From Solibacillus sp. FSL W7-1436 (GTDB taxonomy: Bacteria > Bacillota > Bacilli > Bacillales_A > Planococcaceae): a stretch of 64,000 bases of DNA. The notes beneath the pieces are model-generated. The model had not been told where the DNA came from. It saw only the letters and a program-made list of their open reading frames with translations, and did no database searches. The position numbers and the translations under genes are program-made. The stretch spans positions 3,090,501-3,154,500 of the forward strand of contig NZ_JBBOWV010000001.1 of NCBI RefSeq assembly GCF_038007305.1, read 5' to 3'. Of this stretch, positions 15,619 through 25,295 are shown in pieces; position 1 is the first letter of the stretch, and each line of letters begins with the position of its first letter.

Positions 15619-17052
15619 CTAATCGATTAATGTCGTACCGGTTAACTTTTTCAATAGCTGTTTACTTGACTCATCAATATTCAAGTAGGTTACTTCTATA
15701 TTTTTCGCTTTCAACTGGTCTTTTACCTTCATTAAAGCACCGATTGCCGAGTCATCCCACACTTTACATAGTGAGAAGTCGATGATAATTGATGACTGCT
15801 CCGTTTGAACTGTTTTGAAATAATTAATAAAACCTTCTGTTGAAGCGAAGAACAGCTGCCCTTTGACAAAGTATGTTTTCCCTTCCTGTGAAATACTTAC
15901 ACGTGAAATCTCGTTTACGAAAAACAGTGCGCTGACAATAATACCGGCGACAACTCCTAATGCTAAATTATGTGTATAGAGGACAACCGCGATTGTCAGT
16001 AGCATCACAAACACATCTTTTTTCGGTGCTGTCACGGCATATTTGAATGATTGCCAGTCAAATTGGGTAATACATACTACAACCATTACACCGGCAAGTA
16101 CCGGCATCGGAATCTGAACAACATAATCACCCAAAACGAGTATTAAAAACATTAAAAATACACCAGCAACAAAAGTGGAGAGTCGGCCGCGTGCGCCGGA
16201 TTTTACGTTAATAACGGATTGTCCGATCATCGCACAGCCGGCCATGCCACCAAAAAACCCATTAATAACATTGGCAATCCCTTGTCCGCGCGCTTCTTTA
16301 TTTTTATCGCTTTCAGAAGCCGTCATATCGTCCAAAATCGATGCTGTCAGCAATGATTCCACCAATCCGACAACAGCCAAAGCCAATGAATAAGGTAAAA
16401 TGATCATCAACGTTTCTAAATTAAACGGTATATCCGGTATTAAAAAGGATGGCAATGATTGTGTAATTGTTCCCATATCTCCGACTGTATTTAAATTAAA
16501 GCCTGAATAAATAGCTACCGCCGATAAAATAACTACGGCAATGAGCGGGGCAGGGATCCCTTTAATGACAAAAGGAATTGCGTAAATAAGTGCAATTGTT
16601 GCAAGCAGGAATGCCCATGTCACGATGTCGCCACCGATAAAGTGCGGTGTTTGGGCCATGAATACCAGAATCGCCAATGAGTTCACAAAACCGATCATGA
16701 CCGCATTCGGAATAAACTTCATCAGGCGTGCAATTTTCAGCATGCCGAAAATGATTTGAATAATTCCAGTTAAAATCGTTGCAGCGAGTAAATACTGCAG
16801 TCCATGGTCTTTTACAAGCGAGACGATTACGAGGGCCATCGCTCCTGTTGCTGCGGAAATCATCGCAGGACGACCGCCGACAAAGCTGATTGTTACAGCG
16901 ATTACAAATGAGGCATAAAGTCCGACCATCGGATCTACACCGGCTAAAATAGAAAAAGCAATTGCTTCAGGGATGAGGGCGAGTGCGACAACTAGTCCTG
17001 CCAGCACATCTGAGCGTACATTCCCAAACCATTGCTCACGGATATTGTACAT
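15619..17052 (-). CDS. SulP family anion transporter with STAS domain
   Basis: A 477-residue inner-membrane transporter of the SLC26/SulP family. The conserved first region is [39 protein letters not shown]. About 11-12 hydrophobic helices follow, with [25 protein letters not shown] (the family's conserved repeat-2 loop). The C-terminal STAS domain covers about residues 385-477 ([19 protein letters not shown]). Substrates of this family are sulfate, bicarbonate or dicarboxylates. ATG 17052 is chosen with AAAAGGAG upstream; the frame extends to 17145 without a site. It heads a two-gene operon with usp. Confidence 0.9.
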   Translation of the reverse strand: MYNIREQWFGNVRSDVLAGLVVALALIPEAIAFSILAGVDPMVGLYASFVIAVTISFVGGRPAMISAATGAMALVIVSLVKDHGLQYLLAATILTGIIQIIFGMLKIARLMKFIPNAVMIGFVNSLAILVFMAQTPHFIGGDIVTWAFLLATIALIYAIPFVIKGIPAPLIAVVILSAVAIYSGFNLNTVGDMGTITQSLPSFLIPDIPFNLETLMIILPYSLALAVVGLVESLLTASILDDMTASESDKNKEARGQGIANVINGFFGGMAGCAMIGQSVINVKSGARGRLSTFVAGVFLMFLILVLGDYVVQIPMPVLAGVMVVVCITQFDWQSFKYAVTAPKKDVFVMLLTIAVVLYTHNLALGVVAGIIVSALFFVNEISRVSISQEGKTYFVKGQLFFASTEGFINYFKTVQTEQSSIIIDFSLCKVWDDSAIGALMKVKDQLKAKNIEVTYLNIDESSKQLLKKLTGTTLID

Positions 17053-17292
17053 ATACTGTGTAGCTCCTTTTAAATATTCTTCTACTATAATAGCACGCAA
17101 ACAATGTCCAGCAATAGCAATATTCTGAGGAAATCCAAATGCCACAATAAAATTTCCGTGTGTTATTACCTAGTCTTTGCTGTAATGATTAAGTATGAGG
17201 AACCAATTATTTCGATTTTCGTAATTACTGCTCCACACGGAAAACACTGCGTTTATAATAGAATAACAATTGTTTGTAAAGGAGTGACCCGT

Positions 17293-19110
17293 ATGACTGA
17301 GCGATTCAGCGAACAGCTAAACAACTTTGATGAACAGAATCCGTTGGAACAATTAATTGAACGGTTAAAACCTTTGCATAGTATTCTGTCTCGAAATCAT
17401 TATATAAAAGATACGACGGCCCGTTTGAAACAGATTATAGAGGATGCAGAAAGCCAGCCGATTGTGCTCTTTCTCGGAAAAGAGCGGGTGGGGAAAACAA
17501 CAGTGATCAACAGTTTAATAGGAAGAAATCTGCTGGAAGACCGCCCGTCTGAACCGACAAGGACCAATACATTTATAAAATATGGGGATGAGGAGTATAT
17601 AAAAGCCATATTTTTAAATGGCTTGGAAGTGACTTTTAATATTGCCAGCCTCCCATTATTCACCGTTTCGAATACGGAAAGCGCCCAAATAATTCGTAAG
17701 CACCTGGATTATCTGGAAGTATATATAACATGTGAGCTATTAAAAAAAGTGACCATTGTCGATTCGGTAGCGCTGGAAGCAGGCGCAAACAATGCAGTTT
17801 ACTTTTCACCAGCTCTAATACAGCGGTGCAATGAAGTATTCTGGATCCTGCAGGCGGGTTCACCTGCCACGGAAGCAGAATTGAATTTTATCGAAAAACT
17901 GAACCGAAAGGGAATTACCGCCCATTTAATCGTAAACGGGATTGACCGGGTAGATGGGGAAGTGGAAGCCTTTCTTGATATGGAAAAAGAACGTTACGGC
18001 TATTTTATAGGTGAAGATGTACCGGTTTCGGCTTTACAGGCACAGCAGGCACGTATAGCGAACAGTACCCAGCTGCTTATTGATTCCCGCATTACACAGC
18101 TGTCACAACTGATGTTCCAGTTAATCGATAACAAGCAAAAAAAGATGCGCCATATTACGGAGCGGTTTATACAGTGGCTGGAACGTCTCCGTGTGGAAAT
18201 CAGTACAATTCCTGCAAGGGAACCGTATGTATCGGCGTTTGAATATGTCATACAGCATCAAAATGGTTTGAGTAGTGAGGTAGTCCAATTTCAACAGGAA
18301 AAAGCGCTCATCACCTCTCTTGAAAAACAATATGAAACGGCCAGTAAAGTATTCAAAGAAGTACAAACCCTTTTTCAGCTGTTACAGACATTGGAAAACC
18401 ATAGTTATTTACGTGATCCGTTCATCGAAATGTATGAGGAAATGGCAGAGCTTTACCAAAAAAATGTGCGGGAATACCGGAAATTGCATGTAGAATACAC
18501 GATGGAATATGGACAGCTGGAAAAGCAGTTCAAAAACCAAACCGGGGTGTCGCTTGCTTTTCCGTTAGAAGAGAGTGAGCATACCCCGCTTCTGATGGAG
18601 CAAATTCAAACGTTGAACAATATCCGGACACATTGTGAACAGAAACTGATATTTATAAAAAAATACGAACAATTTGTACTGGAAAAACTGGATACAGTAC
18701 AAAGCCGACTGAACGAACTGGTGGAAAACCGGCTATTATCAACACACAATCAGCTGAGCGATTTGGAAGCGGAACGGATTCGTGAACTGTCCGGCATGAC
18801 AGCCTCTGTAAATAAACTGGCTGAGTTCAATTGCATTCCCGAAGCACAGAGCTATTTAAAAGATGCGATCGAGCCTCTATTGCTGGAAAGAGTTCTGCCG
18901 GTCAAGGAGCAGGAAAAAATACAAATCCAACAGACGATCGATCATATTGTAAAGGTTGATTTTACGTATGAAACACCAACTGCAGCAGAACCGGATGAAC
19001 TGTCGGTACAGCAAAATCTGGAAGAAAAATACCAACTATTCAAGCTGCGTTTAACCGAAGAAGATATCATATCGGATATTCCGGAATTACCTGAAAAAAT
19101 CGAAATCTAA
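17293..19110 (+). CDS. dynamin-like GTPase domain protein
   Basis: A 605-residue protein with an N-terminal P-loop GTPase (GKERVGKTT, about residues 62-70), a switch-type threonine in PTRTNT, and NGID in place of the usual NKxD base-recognition motif. The G3 position reads VDSVALEAG, not DTPG, so guanine recognition may be altered. A long helical and coiled-coil stalk (about 280-560) follows, and the protein ends acidic. The layout is that of bacterial dynamin-like proteins, which act on membranes in stress tolerance or phage defence. AAAGGAG precedes ATG 17293. It is a single gene divergent from sulP. Confidence 0.78.
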   Translation: MTERFSEQLNNFDEQNPLEQLIERLKPLHSILSRNHYIKDTTARLKQIIEDAESQPIVLFLGKERVGKTTVINSLIGRNLLEDRPSEPTRTNTFIKYGDEEYIKAIFLNGLEVTFNIASLPLFTVSNTESAQIIRKHLDYLEVYITCELLKKVTIVDSVALEAGANNAVYFSPALIQRCNEVFWILQAGSPATEAELNFIEKLNRKGITAHLIVNGIDRVDGEVEAFLDMEKERYGYFIGEDVPVSALQAQQARIANSTQLLIDSRITQLSQLMFQLIDNKQKKMRHITERFIQWLERLRVEISTIPAREPYVSAFEYVIQHQNGLSSEVVQFQQEKALITSLEKQYETASKVFKEVQTLFQLLQTLENHSYLRDPFIEMYEEMAELYQKNVREYRKLHVEYTMEYGQLEKQFKNQTGVSLAFPLEESEHTPLLMEQIQTLNNIRTHCEQKLIFIKKYEQFVLEKLDTVQSRLNELVENRLLSTHNQLSDLEAERIRELSGMTASVNKLAEFNCIPEAQSYLKDAIEPLLLERVLPVKEQEKIQIQQTIDHIVKVDFTYETPTAAEPDELSVQQNLEEKYQLFKLRLTEEDIISDIPELPEKIEI

Positions 19111-19247
19111 AAATTGGCTGTGCGGGATTTTTTATCTCGGGCGGCCATTTGTTTTTTACGGGAGTACTGTGAATACCATAGAAACAATAGCCTTTCCAAT
19201 CCAACGGTTTTATGAGAAAATTGTACTCGCAGAAAGGAAGTCTTTAA

Positions 19248-20351
19248 ATGAATACAATTTTTAAACCACATGATGAATGGGAACCATATATTGATATCGA
19301 TCAACATGGGAAGCTAACATTATCTAATATTGAGTTTACAACAACAAACTTATGTAATATGAGATGCTCGCATTGTGCAGTAGGATATACGTTATTAACG
19401 AAAGAATTACCGGCCATCCCCGCAGAAGAAATAATTCGTAAACTGGATGAGGTAGAAACATTACGGACAATGAGTTTTACAGGCGGGGAACCGCTATTAA
19501 CGAAAAAGGGAATTAAGGATAACCTGTTACCGCTATTGAAATATGCGAAGAGCAGGGGGATTAAGACACAAATTAACTCCAACCTTACTTTACCGATGTC
19601 CCATTATGAGCTGGTTGCACCATATCTGGATGTCATGCATATTTCGCACAACTGGTGTGATGAAAAGGAATTTGTTGAAACAGGATTCGCAATGATGGAA
19701 AAAACGCCGTCAGTTGAATATAGAGGGAACTTATATCGCAATATTTTTGATAATGCACGTGAACTCTCAAAAGGCGGTATGTTCGTTTCCGCAGAAACAA
19801 TGCTGAACCGCAACACGGTGCCGTTTATGGAGAAAATTCATCATGAAGTAGCCAATGAAATGCTTTGTAAACGTCATGAAATTCACCCGATGTACGCCAG
19901 TGATTTCGCTGAAAGTTTAGAGACGATCGGCTTGGATGAATACAGAACTGTAATCAATGAAATCCTCGATTACCGAAATAAAGATATTTGGGTTTTATTC
20001 GGAACATTGCCTTTCTATCCGTGCAGCCGGGATGAGCGCGATACCGCATTAATCAACCGAATCAACAATGCACCGAATACGACAATGAGAAATGATGTTG
20101 ACGGACGTTCAAGAATGAACCTGAATATTTTCTCGGGTAATATTTCGGTGACCGATTTCTCGGATGACGGTCAGGCATTCGGGAATATAAAAAATGAATC
20201 ATTGACTCAAATTTACAAGAGATGGCTCGATTCGAATATTTCCAAATCAATCAATTGTCATTGTCCTGCGGTGAAGTGCCTAGGGGCGAATGTCATTGTT
20301 AAAAACATGTATTATCCTTCTACTGAATTTGTGAGTGGGATTGTGAAATAA
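19248..20351 (+). CDS. yfkAB: radical SAM/CxCxxxxC motif protein YfkAB
   Basis: A 367-residue iron-sulfur enzyme. CNMRCSHC (Cys36, Cys40, Cys43) is the CX3CX2C cluster site that cleaves S-adenosylmethionine, followed by FTGGEPLLT for SAM binding. The C-terminal CHCPAVKC (Cys337, 339, 344) is the CxCxxxxC motif that defines the YfkAB family and likely binds a second cluster. The reaction is unknown. B. subtilis yfkA and yfkB were long annotated as two genes; here they form one unbroken frame. GAAAGGAAG precedes the ATG and a terminator follows. Confidence 0.9.
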   Translation: MNTIFKPHDEWEPYIDIDQHGKLTLSNIEFTTTNLCNMRCSHCAVGYTLLTKELPAIPAEEIIRKLDEVETLRTMSFTGGEPLLTKKGIKDNLLPLLKYAKSRGIKTQINSNLTLPMSHYELVAPYLDVMHISHNWCDEKEFVETGFAMMEKTPSVEYRGNLYRNIFDNARELSKGGMFVSAETMLNRNTVPFMEKIHHEVANEMLCKRHEIHPMYASDFAESLETIGLDEYRTVINEILDYRNKDIWVLFGTLPFYPCSRDERDTALINRINNAPNTTMRNDVDGRSRMNLNIFSGNISVTDFSDDGQAFGNIKNESLTQIYKRWLDSNISKSINCHCPAVKCLGANVIVKNMYYPSTEFVSGIVK

Positions 20352-20366
20352 ATAATAGAAATACAG

Positions 20367-20397
20367 CAATCTATCCGAATGTGGATAGATTGTTTTT
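20367..20397 (+). terminator. terminator after yfkAB
   Basis: CAATCTATCC and GGATAGATTG form a 10-bp stem with a six-base loop, followed by six T. Confidence 0.9.
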
Positions 20398-20406
20398 TAT
20401 CGCCGT

Positions 20407-20443
20407 AAAAAAACTACCTGTAACCAAAAAAGTTGCAGGTAGT
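20407..20443 (-). terminator. terminator of the beta-helix gene
   Basis: ACTACCTG and CAGGTAGT pair with an inner AAC/GTT, and the minus strand runs into seven T. Confidence 0.85.
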
Positions 20444-20449
20444 CATATT

Positions 20450-22384
20450 TTAGCTGATTTCATCCAGATTTGATGAAATTTCGCTGTTATTTTCACTGTA
20501 AAACTTGGAACCGAATGAGTTGTCGACCATTGTTTCGGACAGATAAATTTTTGAATAGTTGACTGCCTGAATGTTGAAGTCAAACTTCGCATTTTGGATG
20601 ATGCATTTTGAAGCGTGTAGAATCGATTTGTTTTGAACAAATATATCGGATTCATGTCCCTCGATAATCTGGGTAGTATTCAGCTCAACTGAAGATTCGG
20701 AGTCGATCCACAGCTGGGAATACATATGATTGGAAATGAATGTATCCTGAATTAACGCCTCTGCATGGTTTTCGATGATTAGCCCGTTCCGTTCACCTTC
20801 CATCAACTCGCTGTCTTTTAACACGAGTGAACTGTCATTGATGATAATCTGCGGCATTTTATGACAGGAAATTTGGCTTCCGATAATTTGGACGGACGTA
20901 TCTTTCATCGCTACAATCCCATTCGTTTCACCGCCGCTGATTTGAGAATGCTGAATTTTGGCATTCGTATTGCCGACCATTTCAATTTGTATCCCCGTCC
21001 CATCTTTAACAACCGATTCGGTTACCTCAAGTTCACACTGGTCCATGACAAAGATACTTTTCCCGCCGATTAACTCACTTTGGTAAATCGTCACATTGCT
21101 GTTATTTTTCCCGGCAATATGTGCCAGGTCATTGTGGTTGAAATGGCAGTTGTCCATAGAGGCTTTTGCATGATTGACGGCTAAGATGCCATTGCCTTTG
21201 TTATGGTGAACCGTCGTATTTAATAGGAATAATTCTGCCTCCATGACCGTTAGCGCGGCATTTTTATGTCCTGTTATCGTACTGGAAACGATTGAACAGG
21301 AAGCACCCTTTTCTGTGTAAACCCCGATCTGTTTTCCTTCCTGAATGGTCGCATCTTTTATTGTACAAATGGAATTTTCGGTAATGAAGAGCTGCGGCAG
21401 CACATTATAGGCAAACACCGTACCATTGAAATTGGCGATTGATTTTTCCTTAATATGAATTCCGACGCCCTGGCAGCTGTTCACTTCACAGTTCGTCATA
21501 TTAAGGAAAGATTCGAGCAGTAACTGGATATTTGCGATTTTATGAAATGCAATCAGGGAATTCTCGATCATTGCTTCCGAATAGTCCCGTAAAATAATTC
21601 CGGATTCATTGCCGTATTGAATTTGGCAATCTGTTATGTTCAGGGAACTTCTTTGCAGCCAGATTTGGGGTAGGTGATGGTGTTGGATTGCTGTTTTCGT
21701 TAAATGTATGTTTGAATGGTCTGATGCATATATACCATTACCTTCGCCATGCATTACTTCGCAGGCATTCATTTCCAGTAAGGCATGATCCTGAATAATC
21801 AGCTGTGTGCCGGAATGATGCTGGACTTTCACACGGGTTAAGTAAGCTTTCGCACGTGTTTTTACCCAAAGCGCCTGATTTGCTTTGGATAGAGTACAAT
21901 CCGTCAAATGAAGCGTTGAATTTTCCGCCAGTATATGGACTTTTTTATTGTTTTCAAAATGACAATGTACAAATTGGGCTTCACTATTGTAAATCAATGT
22001 GACGGCAGCATCCGGTGCATCCCTGAATACCGTATTTTCACAATGTATTGTTCCGCCGTTCAATGCCAGCAGTACATTCGTACGACCACCTTGAATAACG
22101 CAGTTTTTCAAGATAATTTGACCTTCTACGTAAATTTGCGTCGTAGGTTGAATCGTCATGTTCTCAAATGTGACTGTCGCACTATCAGCGATCACGATAG
22201 CACCTTTTATGCAGACGGTTGCATCCTTTTGTGCTGCAACTGTTCTGTTTTCCTCAAAAGTTAAAGTTTCTTTATATGTCCCGGATGCAACGGTAATTTC
22301 ATCATGGCTTGTTGTTCGTTGCACAGCTTTTTGAATAGTTTTAATGCGTGAAAAAATTGAAGATGACACTCTTACTAACGCCAT
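20450..22384 (-). CDS. right-handed parallel beta-helix repeat protein
   Basis: A 644-residue protein made almost wholly of beta-helix coils of about 22-24 residues (repeated N/S-x-V-x-I-x-x-S/C and ENxS patterns) after a short basic N-terminus that resembles a pectate-lyase-like cap (DEITVASGTYKETLTFEE). There is no signal peptide or catalytic triad, so it is probably a structural or scaffold protein inside the cell or released by a non-Sec route. ATG 22384 has a TAGGAGG site. It is divergent from the MoxR-VWA operon, suggesting shared control. Similar proteins appear beside MoxR/VWA or ter-type genes. Confidence 0.75.
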   Translation of the reverse strand: MALVRVSSSIFSRIKTIQKAVQRTTSHDEITVASGTYKETLTFEENRTVAAQKDATVCIKGAIVIADSATVTFENMTIQPTTQIYVEGQIILKNCVIQGGRTNVLLALNGGTIHCENTVFRDAPDAAVTLIYNSEAQFVHCHFENNKKVHILAENSTLHLTDCTLSKANQALWVKTRAKAYLTRVKVQHHSGTQLIIQDHALLEMNACEVMHGEGNGIYASDHSNIHLTKTAIQHHHLPQIWLQRSSLNITDCQIQYGNESGIILRDYSEAMIENSLIAFHKIANIQLLLESFLNMTNCEVNSCQGVGIHIKEKSIANFNGTVFAYNVLPQLFITENSICTIKDATIQEGKQIGVYTEKGASCSIVSSTITGHKNAALTVMEAELFLLNTTVHHNKGNGILAVNHAKASMDNCHFNHNDLAHIAGKNNSNVTIYQSELIGGKSIFVMDQCELEVTESVVKDGTGIQIEMVGNTNAKIQHSQISGGETNGIVAMKDTSVQIIGSQISCHKMPQIIINDSSLVLKDSELMEGERNGLIIENHAEALIQDTFISNHMYSQLWIDSESSVELNTTQIIEGHESDIFVQNKSILHASKCIIQNAKFDFNIQAVNYSKIYLSETMVDNSFGSKFYSENNSEISSNLDEIS

Positions 22385-22555
22385 ACGATTCCTCCTACAA
22401 AACATGCTATATGTAATATGTTCACGTAAAATAACAAAATTAATCATTTGCCATTAAAATTGTGTAAAAACATGAAAAGAATTTTTCCTTTGCTCTTACT
22501 AAAATAGTGCAAACTCACCTGAAATATTCCTAGATATTTAAAGGGAGAAAGAGGG

Positions 22556-22600
22556 ATGGGCAAAAGGTTTAAAAACCGTACAGGAAGTGTAACGTTATAA
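22556..22600 (+). CDS. possible leader peptide, 14 aa
   Basis: ATG GGC ... TAA encodes MGKRFKNRTGSVTL directly after a very strong AAGGGAGAAAGAGGG site, about 60 bases before the MoxR gene. Its expression is unproven. A second strong site, AAGGAG, precedes a three-codon frame at 22617. The pair may reflect translational coupling or simply purine-rich leader DNA. Confidence 0.25.
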   Translation: MGKRFKNRTGSVTL

Positions 22601-22661
22601 GGAGAGGAATACATAAATGTGCGGATAAAGGATTGACGGAAAAAGGAAAGGTGGTCCATCA

Positions 22662-23780
22662 ATGTGTGAACAGCTGCAAACGATACGTCAGCAACTGAAT
22701 GAACGTTTTTATGACCGGGAAGAAGAGATTGATGCATTATTAACTGCTCTATTATCACGGCAGCACCTTTTATTTATCGGTCCGGCGGGGACGGGTAAAA
22801 GTGTGCTGTCGTCCATGCTTGGCTCCATTGTAGAGGGAATTCATTGTTTTCAGCATTTATTGACGCCTTTCAGTACGCCTGAAGAATTGTTCGGTGTCCT
22901 TTCTTTGAAAGATTTGGAACAGGGAATTTATAAACGGAATGTGACGAAAATGCTGCCCGAAGCCCATTTTGCATTTATTGATGAAATCTTTAAGGCAAAC
23001 TCCGCAATATTGAATTCACTGCTGACACTGATCAATGAACGAATCTATTATAACAACGGGATTCCGATTGCTTCACCGCTTTTGACGATGGTCGGTTCAT
23101 CCAATGAATATATCGAAGAAGGGGAAGGGCTGGAGGCATTATTCGACCGTTTTTTGCTGCGCTATGAAGTTAATTATATTCGGGAAGAAGAAGACTTTAT
23201 CGCAATGTTAAAGGATACTGGTGAAAAGGAAGTATCAAAAATAACATTGGACGAGCTTTACGAACATCAGCAAAAAACGAATCAGGTTGCGATTACGGAT
23301 ACAATTTTTAAAGTGCTCGCTAAAATTAGGCAGGCACTTCAAGATGAAGGCATTCGTCCGTCCGATCGCCGCTTTAAACAGTCCCTGTCCGTTTTAAAAG
23401 CGAAAGCGTATTTAGACGGACGGGCTGAGGTAATCCGGGATGACCTGACGATTTTGACGAATATTTTATGGGAAACGGCTGAACAAAAGCCAGTGACGGA
23501 ACGAATTATTAACGAAGTGGCCTTTGATACGGTTGAAGCATTTATTCACAGGACAACGACCGAGTTTGACATGATTATTTTAACTGCGAGGAACGCGATG
23601 CTTCAAAACTCCCCGTTTGCCAAATCGGAGCTGAGTCAACTGCTGCTGAAGGGGAAAACATTATTTATGGAAGTGCAAAATATGAGCCGTCAAATCCCGA
23701 GTCGTCCGGAATTAAACAGGCTTAAGATGGAAATGCATAAACAATTGCTCAGAATTACTTCAGATGTTATCGGGTTTTAA
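22662..23780 (+). CDS. MoxR-type AAA+ ATPase
   Basis: A 372-residue AAA+ ATPase of the MoxR/RavA group. Walker A is GPAGTGKS (residues 40-47), Walker B is FAFIDEIFKAN, sensor 1 is GSSNE, and the arginine finger lies in ALFDRFLLRYEV. MoxR proteins pair with a VWA protein to load metal ions or remodel partner proteins, as RavA-ViaA does. GGAAAGGTGG precedes the ATG. It starts a three-gene operon (a VWA protein 24 bases later, then a DUF2785 protein) and is divergent from the beta-helix gene. Confidence 0.88.
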   Translation: MCEQLQTIRQQLNERFYDREEEIDALLTALLSRQHLLFIGPAGTGKSVLSSMLGSIVEGIHCFQHLLTPFSTPEELFGVLSLKDLEQGIYKRNVTKMLPEAHFAFIDEIFKANSAILNSLLTLINERIYYNNGIPIASPLLTMVGSSNEYIEEGEGLEALFDRFLLRYEVNYIREEEDFIAMLKDTGEKEVSKITLDELYEHQQKTNQVAITDTIFKVLAKIRQALQDEGIRPSDRRFKQSLSVLKAKAYLDGRAEVIRDDLTILTNILWETAEQKPVTERIINEVAFDTVEAFIHRTTTEFDMIILTARNAMLQNSPFAKSELSQLLLKGKTLFMEVQNMSRQIPSRPELNRLKMEMHKQLLRITSDVIGF

Positions 23781-23804
23781 AGAATACAGAAGGTGGGATG
23801 CTTT

Positions 23805-25187
23805 TTGAGTGAGAACATACATGTAATCTATAGCCGTACAGTTTTTGAGGGAAGCGCAGAGCAGAAGACACGGTTTAACGAATTGTTGAAAATGGCGACT
23901 TTGTTAAGTGACAGCTGTATTGCAGGAGAAAAAATTGTTCCGGGCTTTACGAATATCATCGGAGATTGCTGGCATGCTTTCTATTATAAAGCGCCTGTAT
24001 TGAATGTAAATGCAAAGCGGCTGGATAAAATGCAATATGAATTTGTGGACGAGCTGCTGAAAAATGAGGAATATATGCAATGGCATGAGCTGACAAAAGG
24101 TGACGAGCTGTTAAGCGTCCTCACTTCTGTCAGCATCGCAGAACAGCTTCTTAAAAGCTTCCAGTATTATGAGGAACAAAAGAATCCATTCGAGATCGAG
24201 CAACTGGAAGCCTATGAAAAGCAGCAGCAAACACCGCATATAATTATTGATTTACCGGAAAAACAAGAGTATTTAAAGCAGTTATCCAAAACATCAATCG
24301 GCCTGATGCTGCAGGAAAACAAAAAGGATATTCATCATACAAAAGCAGCGGTCATGAAAGTCGGCACAATGGACGGCAAAAAAATGGATCAAGTCCCTTT
24401 AAGCGATCAGTTCAAACTGGCAAGAATGATTGGCGAGCGCAAGGAATTGCATAAAATTGCCGAATTGGTAGGCCGGTTTAAAAAAATTGCGACAAGAAAA
24501 CAGAAATCTAAACAAAACGAGACTATCCAGCATCAATCCGTAACTTTTGGCCATGAGCTGTCCCGGCTGTTGCCGGCCGAATTGGGCAACTACATGCTCG
24601 GACATAGCAAGCTCGATTTTTTGAAACGGTTAAGCGAGCAGCAGACACTCGTTTTTAATAAGAAGGGAAAAGAGCGCCAAGGAAGAGGGCCGATTATTGT
24701 CTGCATGGATGAAAGCAGTTCCATGACATCGATTAAAGCCCAAAGTAAGGCGTTTTGTATTGCCTTATTGAATATCGCCAAAAAACAGAAAAGAGATTTT
24801 GCGATTATCCCTTTTGCGACAAATGTGGGGGAAATTAAATTTTTCAGAAAAGGTCAGGCAAAGACCCAGGATCTCATTCAGTTCAGTGAAAGTTTCATCG
24901 GCGGAGGGACGAATTATGAGCTGCCGTTAAGGGAAGCATTGAAACTATTGAAGAAAAGTGAATTTAAAAAGGCGGATCTTCTGTTCGTAACGGATGGGTC
25001 CAGCTTTTTACCGTCACGTTTTATCGAAGAATTTGCGCAAACAAAAAAGCAGAAACAGTTTGAATGTACTTCAATCGTATTGACCAACTTATTCAATACC
25101 GTCGATCTGAATGTTGTCGACCGCTTTTCGGACCGCGTTATTGAAGTAAATGAATTATTTGAAGCAGAAGATGCATTTGTTTTGTGA
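23805..25187 (+). CDS. VWA domain protein (ViaA-like)
   Basis: A 460-residue partner of the MoxR ATPase. The C-terminal von Willebrand A domain has the metal site VCMDESSSM (D-x-S-x-S of MIDAS), a GGGTNYELPL segment with the MIDAS threonine, and LFVTDGSS as the final aspartate motif. The N-terminal 280 residues are helical, as in ViaA. It starts at TTG 23805, eight bases after AAGGTGGG; a GTG at 23793 would be inside that site. The role is probably to recruit a client to the ATPase. Confidence 0.85.
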   Translation: MSENIHVIYSRTVFEGSAEQKTRFNELLKMATLLSDSCIAGEKIVPGFTNIIGDCWHAFYYKAPVLNVNAKRLDKMQYEFVDELLKNEEYMQWHELTKGDELLSVLTSVSIAEQLLKSFQYYEEQKNPFEIEQLEAYEKQQQTPHIIIDLPEKQEYLKQLSKTSIGLMLQENKKDIHHTKAAVMKVGTMDGKKMDQVPLSDQFKLARMIGERKELHKIAELVGRFKKIATRKQKSKQNETIQHQSVTFGHELSRLLPAELGNYMLGHSKLDFLKRLSEQQTLVFNKKGKERQGRGPIIVCMDESSSMTSIKAQSKAFCIALLNIAKKQKRDFAIIPFATNVGEIKFFRKGQAKTQDLIQFSESFIGGGTNYELPLREALKLLKKSEFKKADLLFVTDGSSFLPSRFIEEFAQTKKQKQFECTSIVLTNLFNTVDLNVVDRFSDRVIEVNELFEAEDAFVL

Positions 25188-25272
25188 AAAACGGGTATAT
25201 TCAGAAGGTGTGCGTCTATTAGAAGAGCTTTTACCTAGTCAAATGATCGTACGTCTCTTACAATATTGGTAG
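25171..25272 (+). CDS. possible small ORF or remnant between VWA and DUF2785 genes, 33 aa
   Basis: A frame from ATG 25171, overlapping the VWA stop, encodes 33 residues including RVYSEGVRLLEELLPSQ and ends LLQYW. It has no good ribosome site. It may be a coupled small protein or a fragment of a lost gene. Confidence 0.2.
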   Translation: MHLFCEKRVYSEGVRLLEELLPSQMIVRLLQYW

Positions 25273-25295
25273 GCATTTGGTTAGGAGGCGTCTTT

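Noticed and set aside
17104-17292. The N-terminal extension of the dynamin-like gene
   Set aside because: It has no ribosome site and lies in the sulP promoter region, while ATG 17293 has AAAGGAG.
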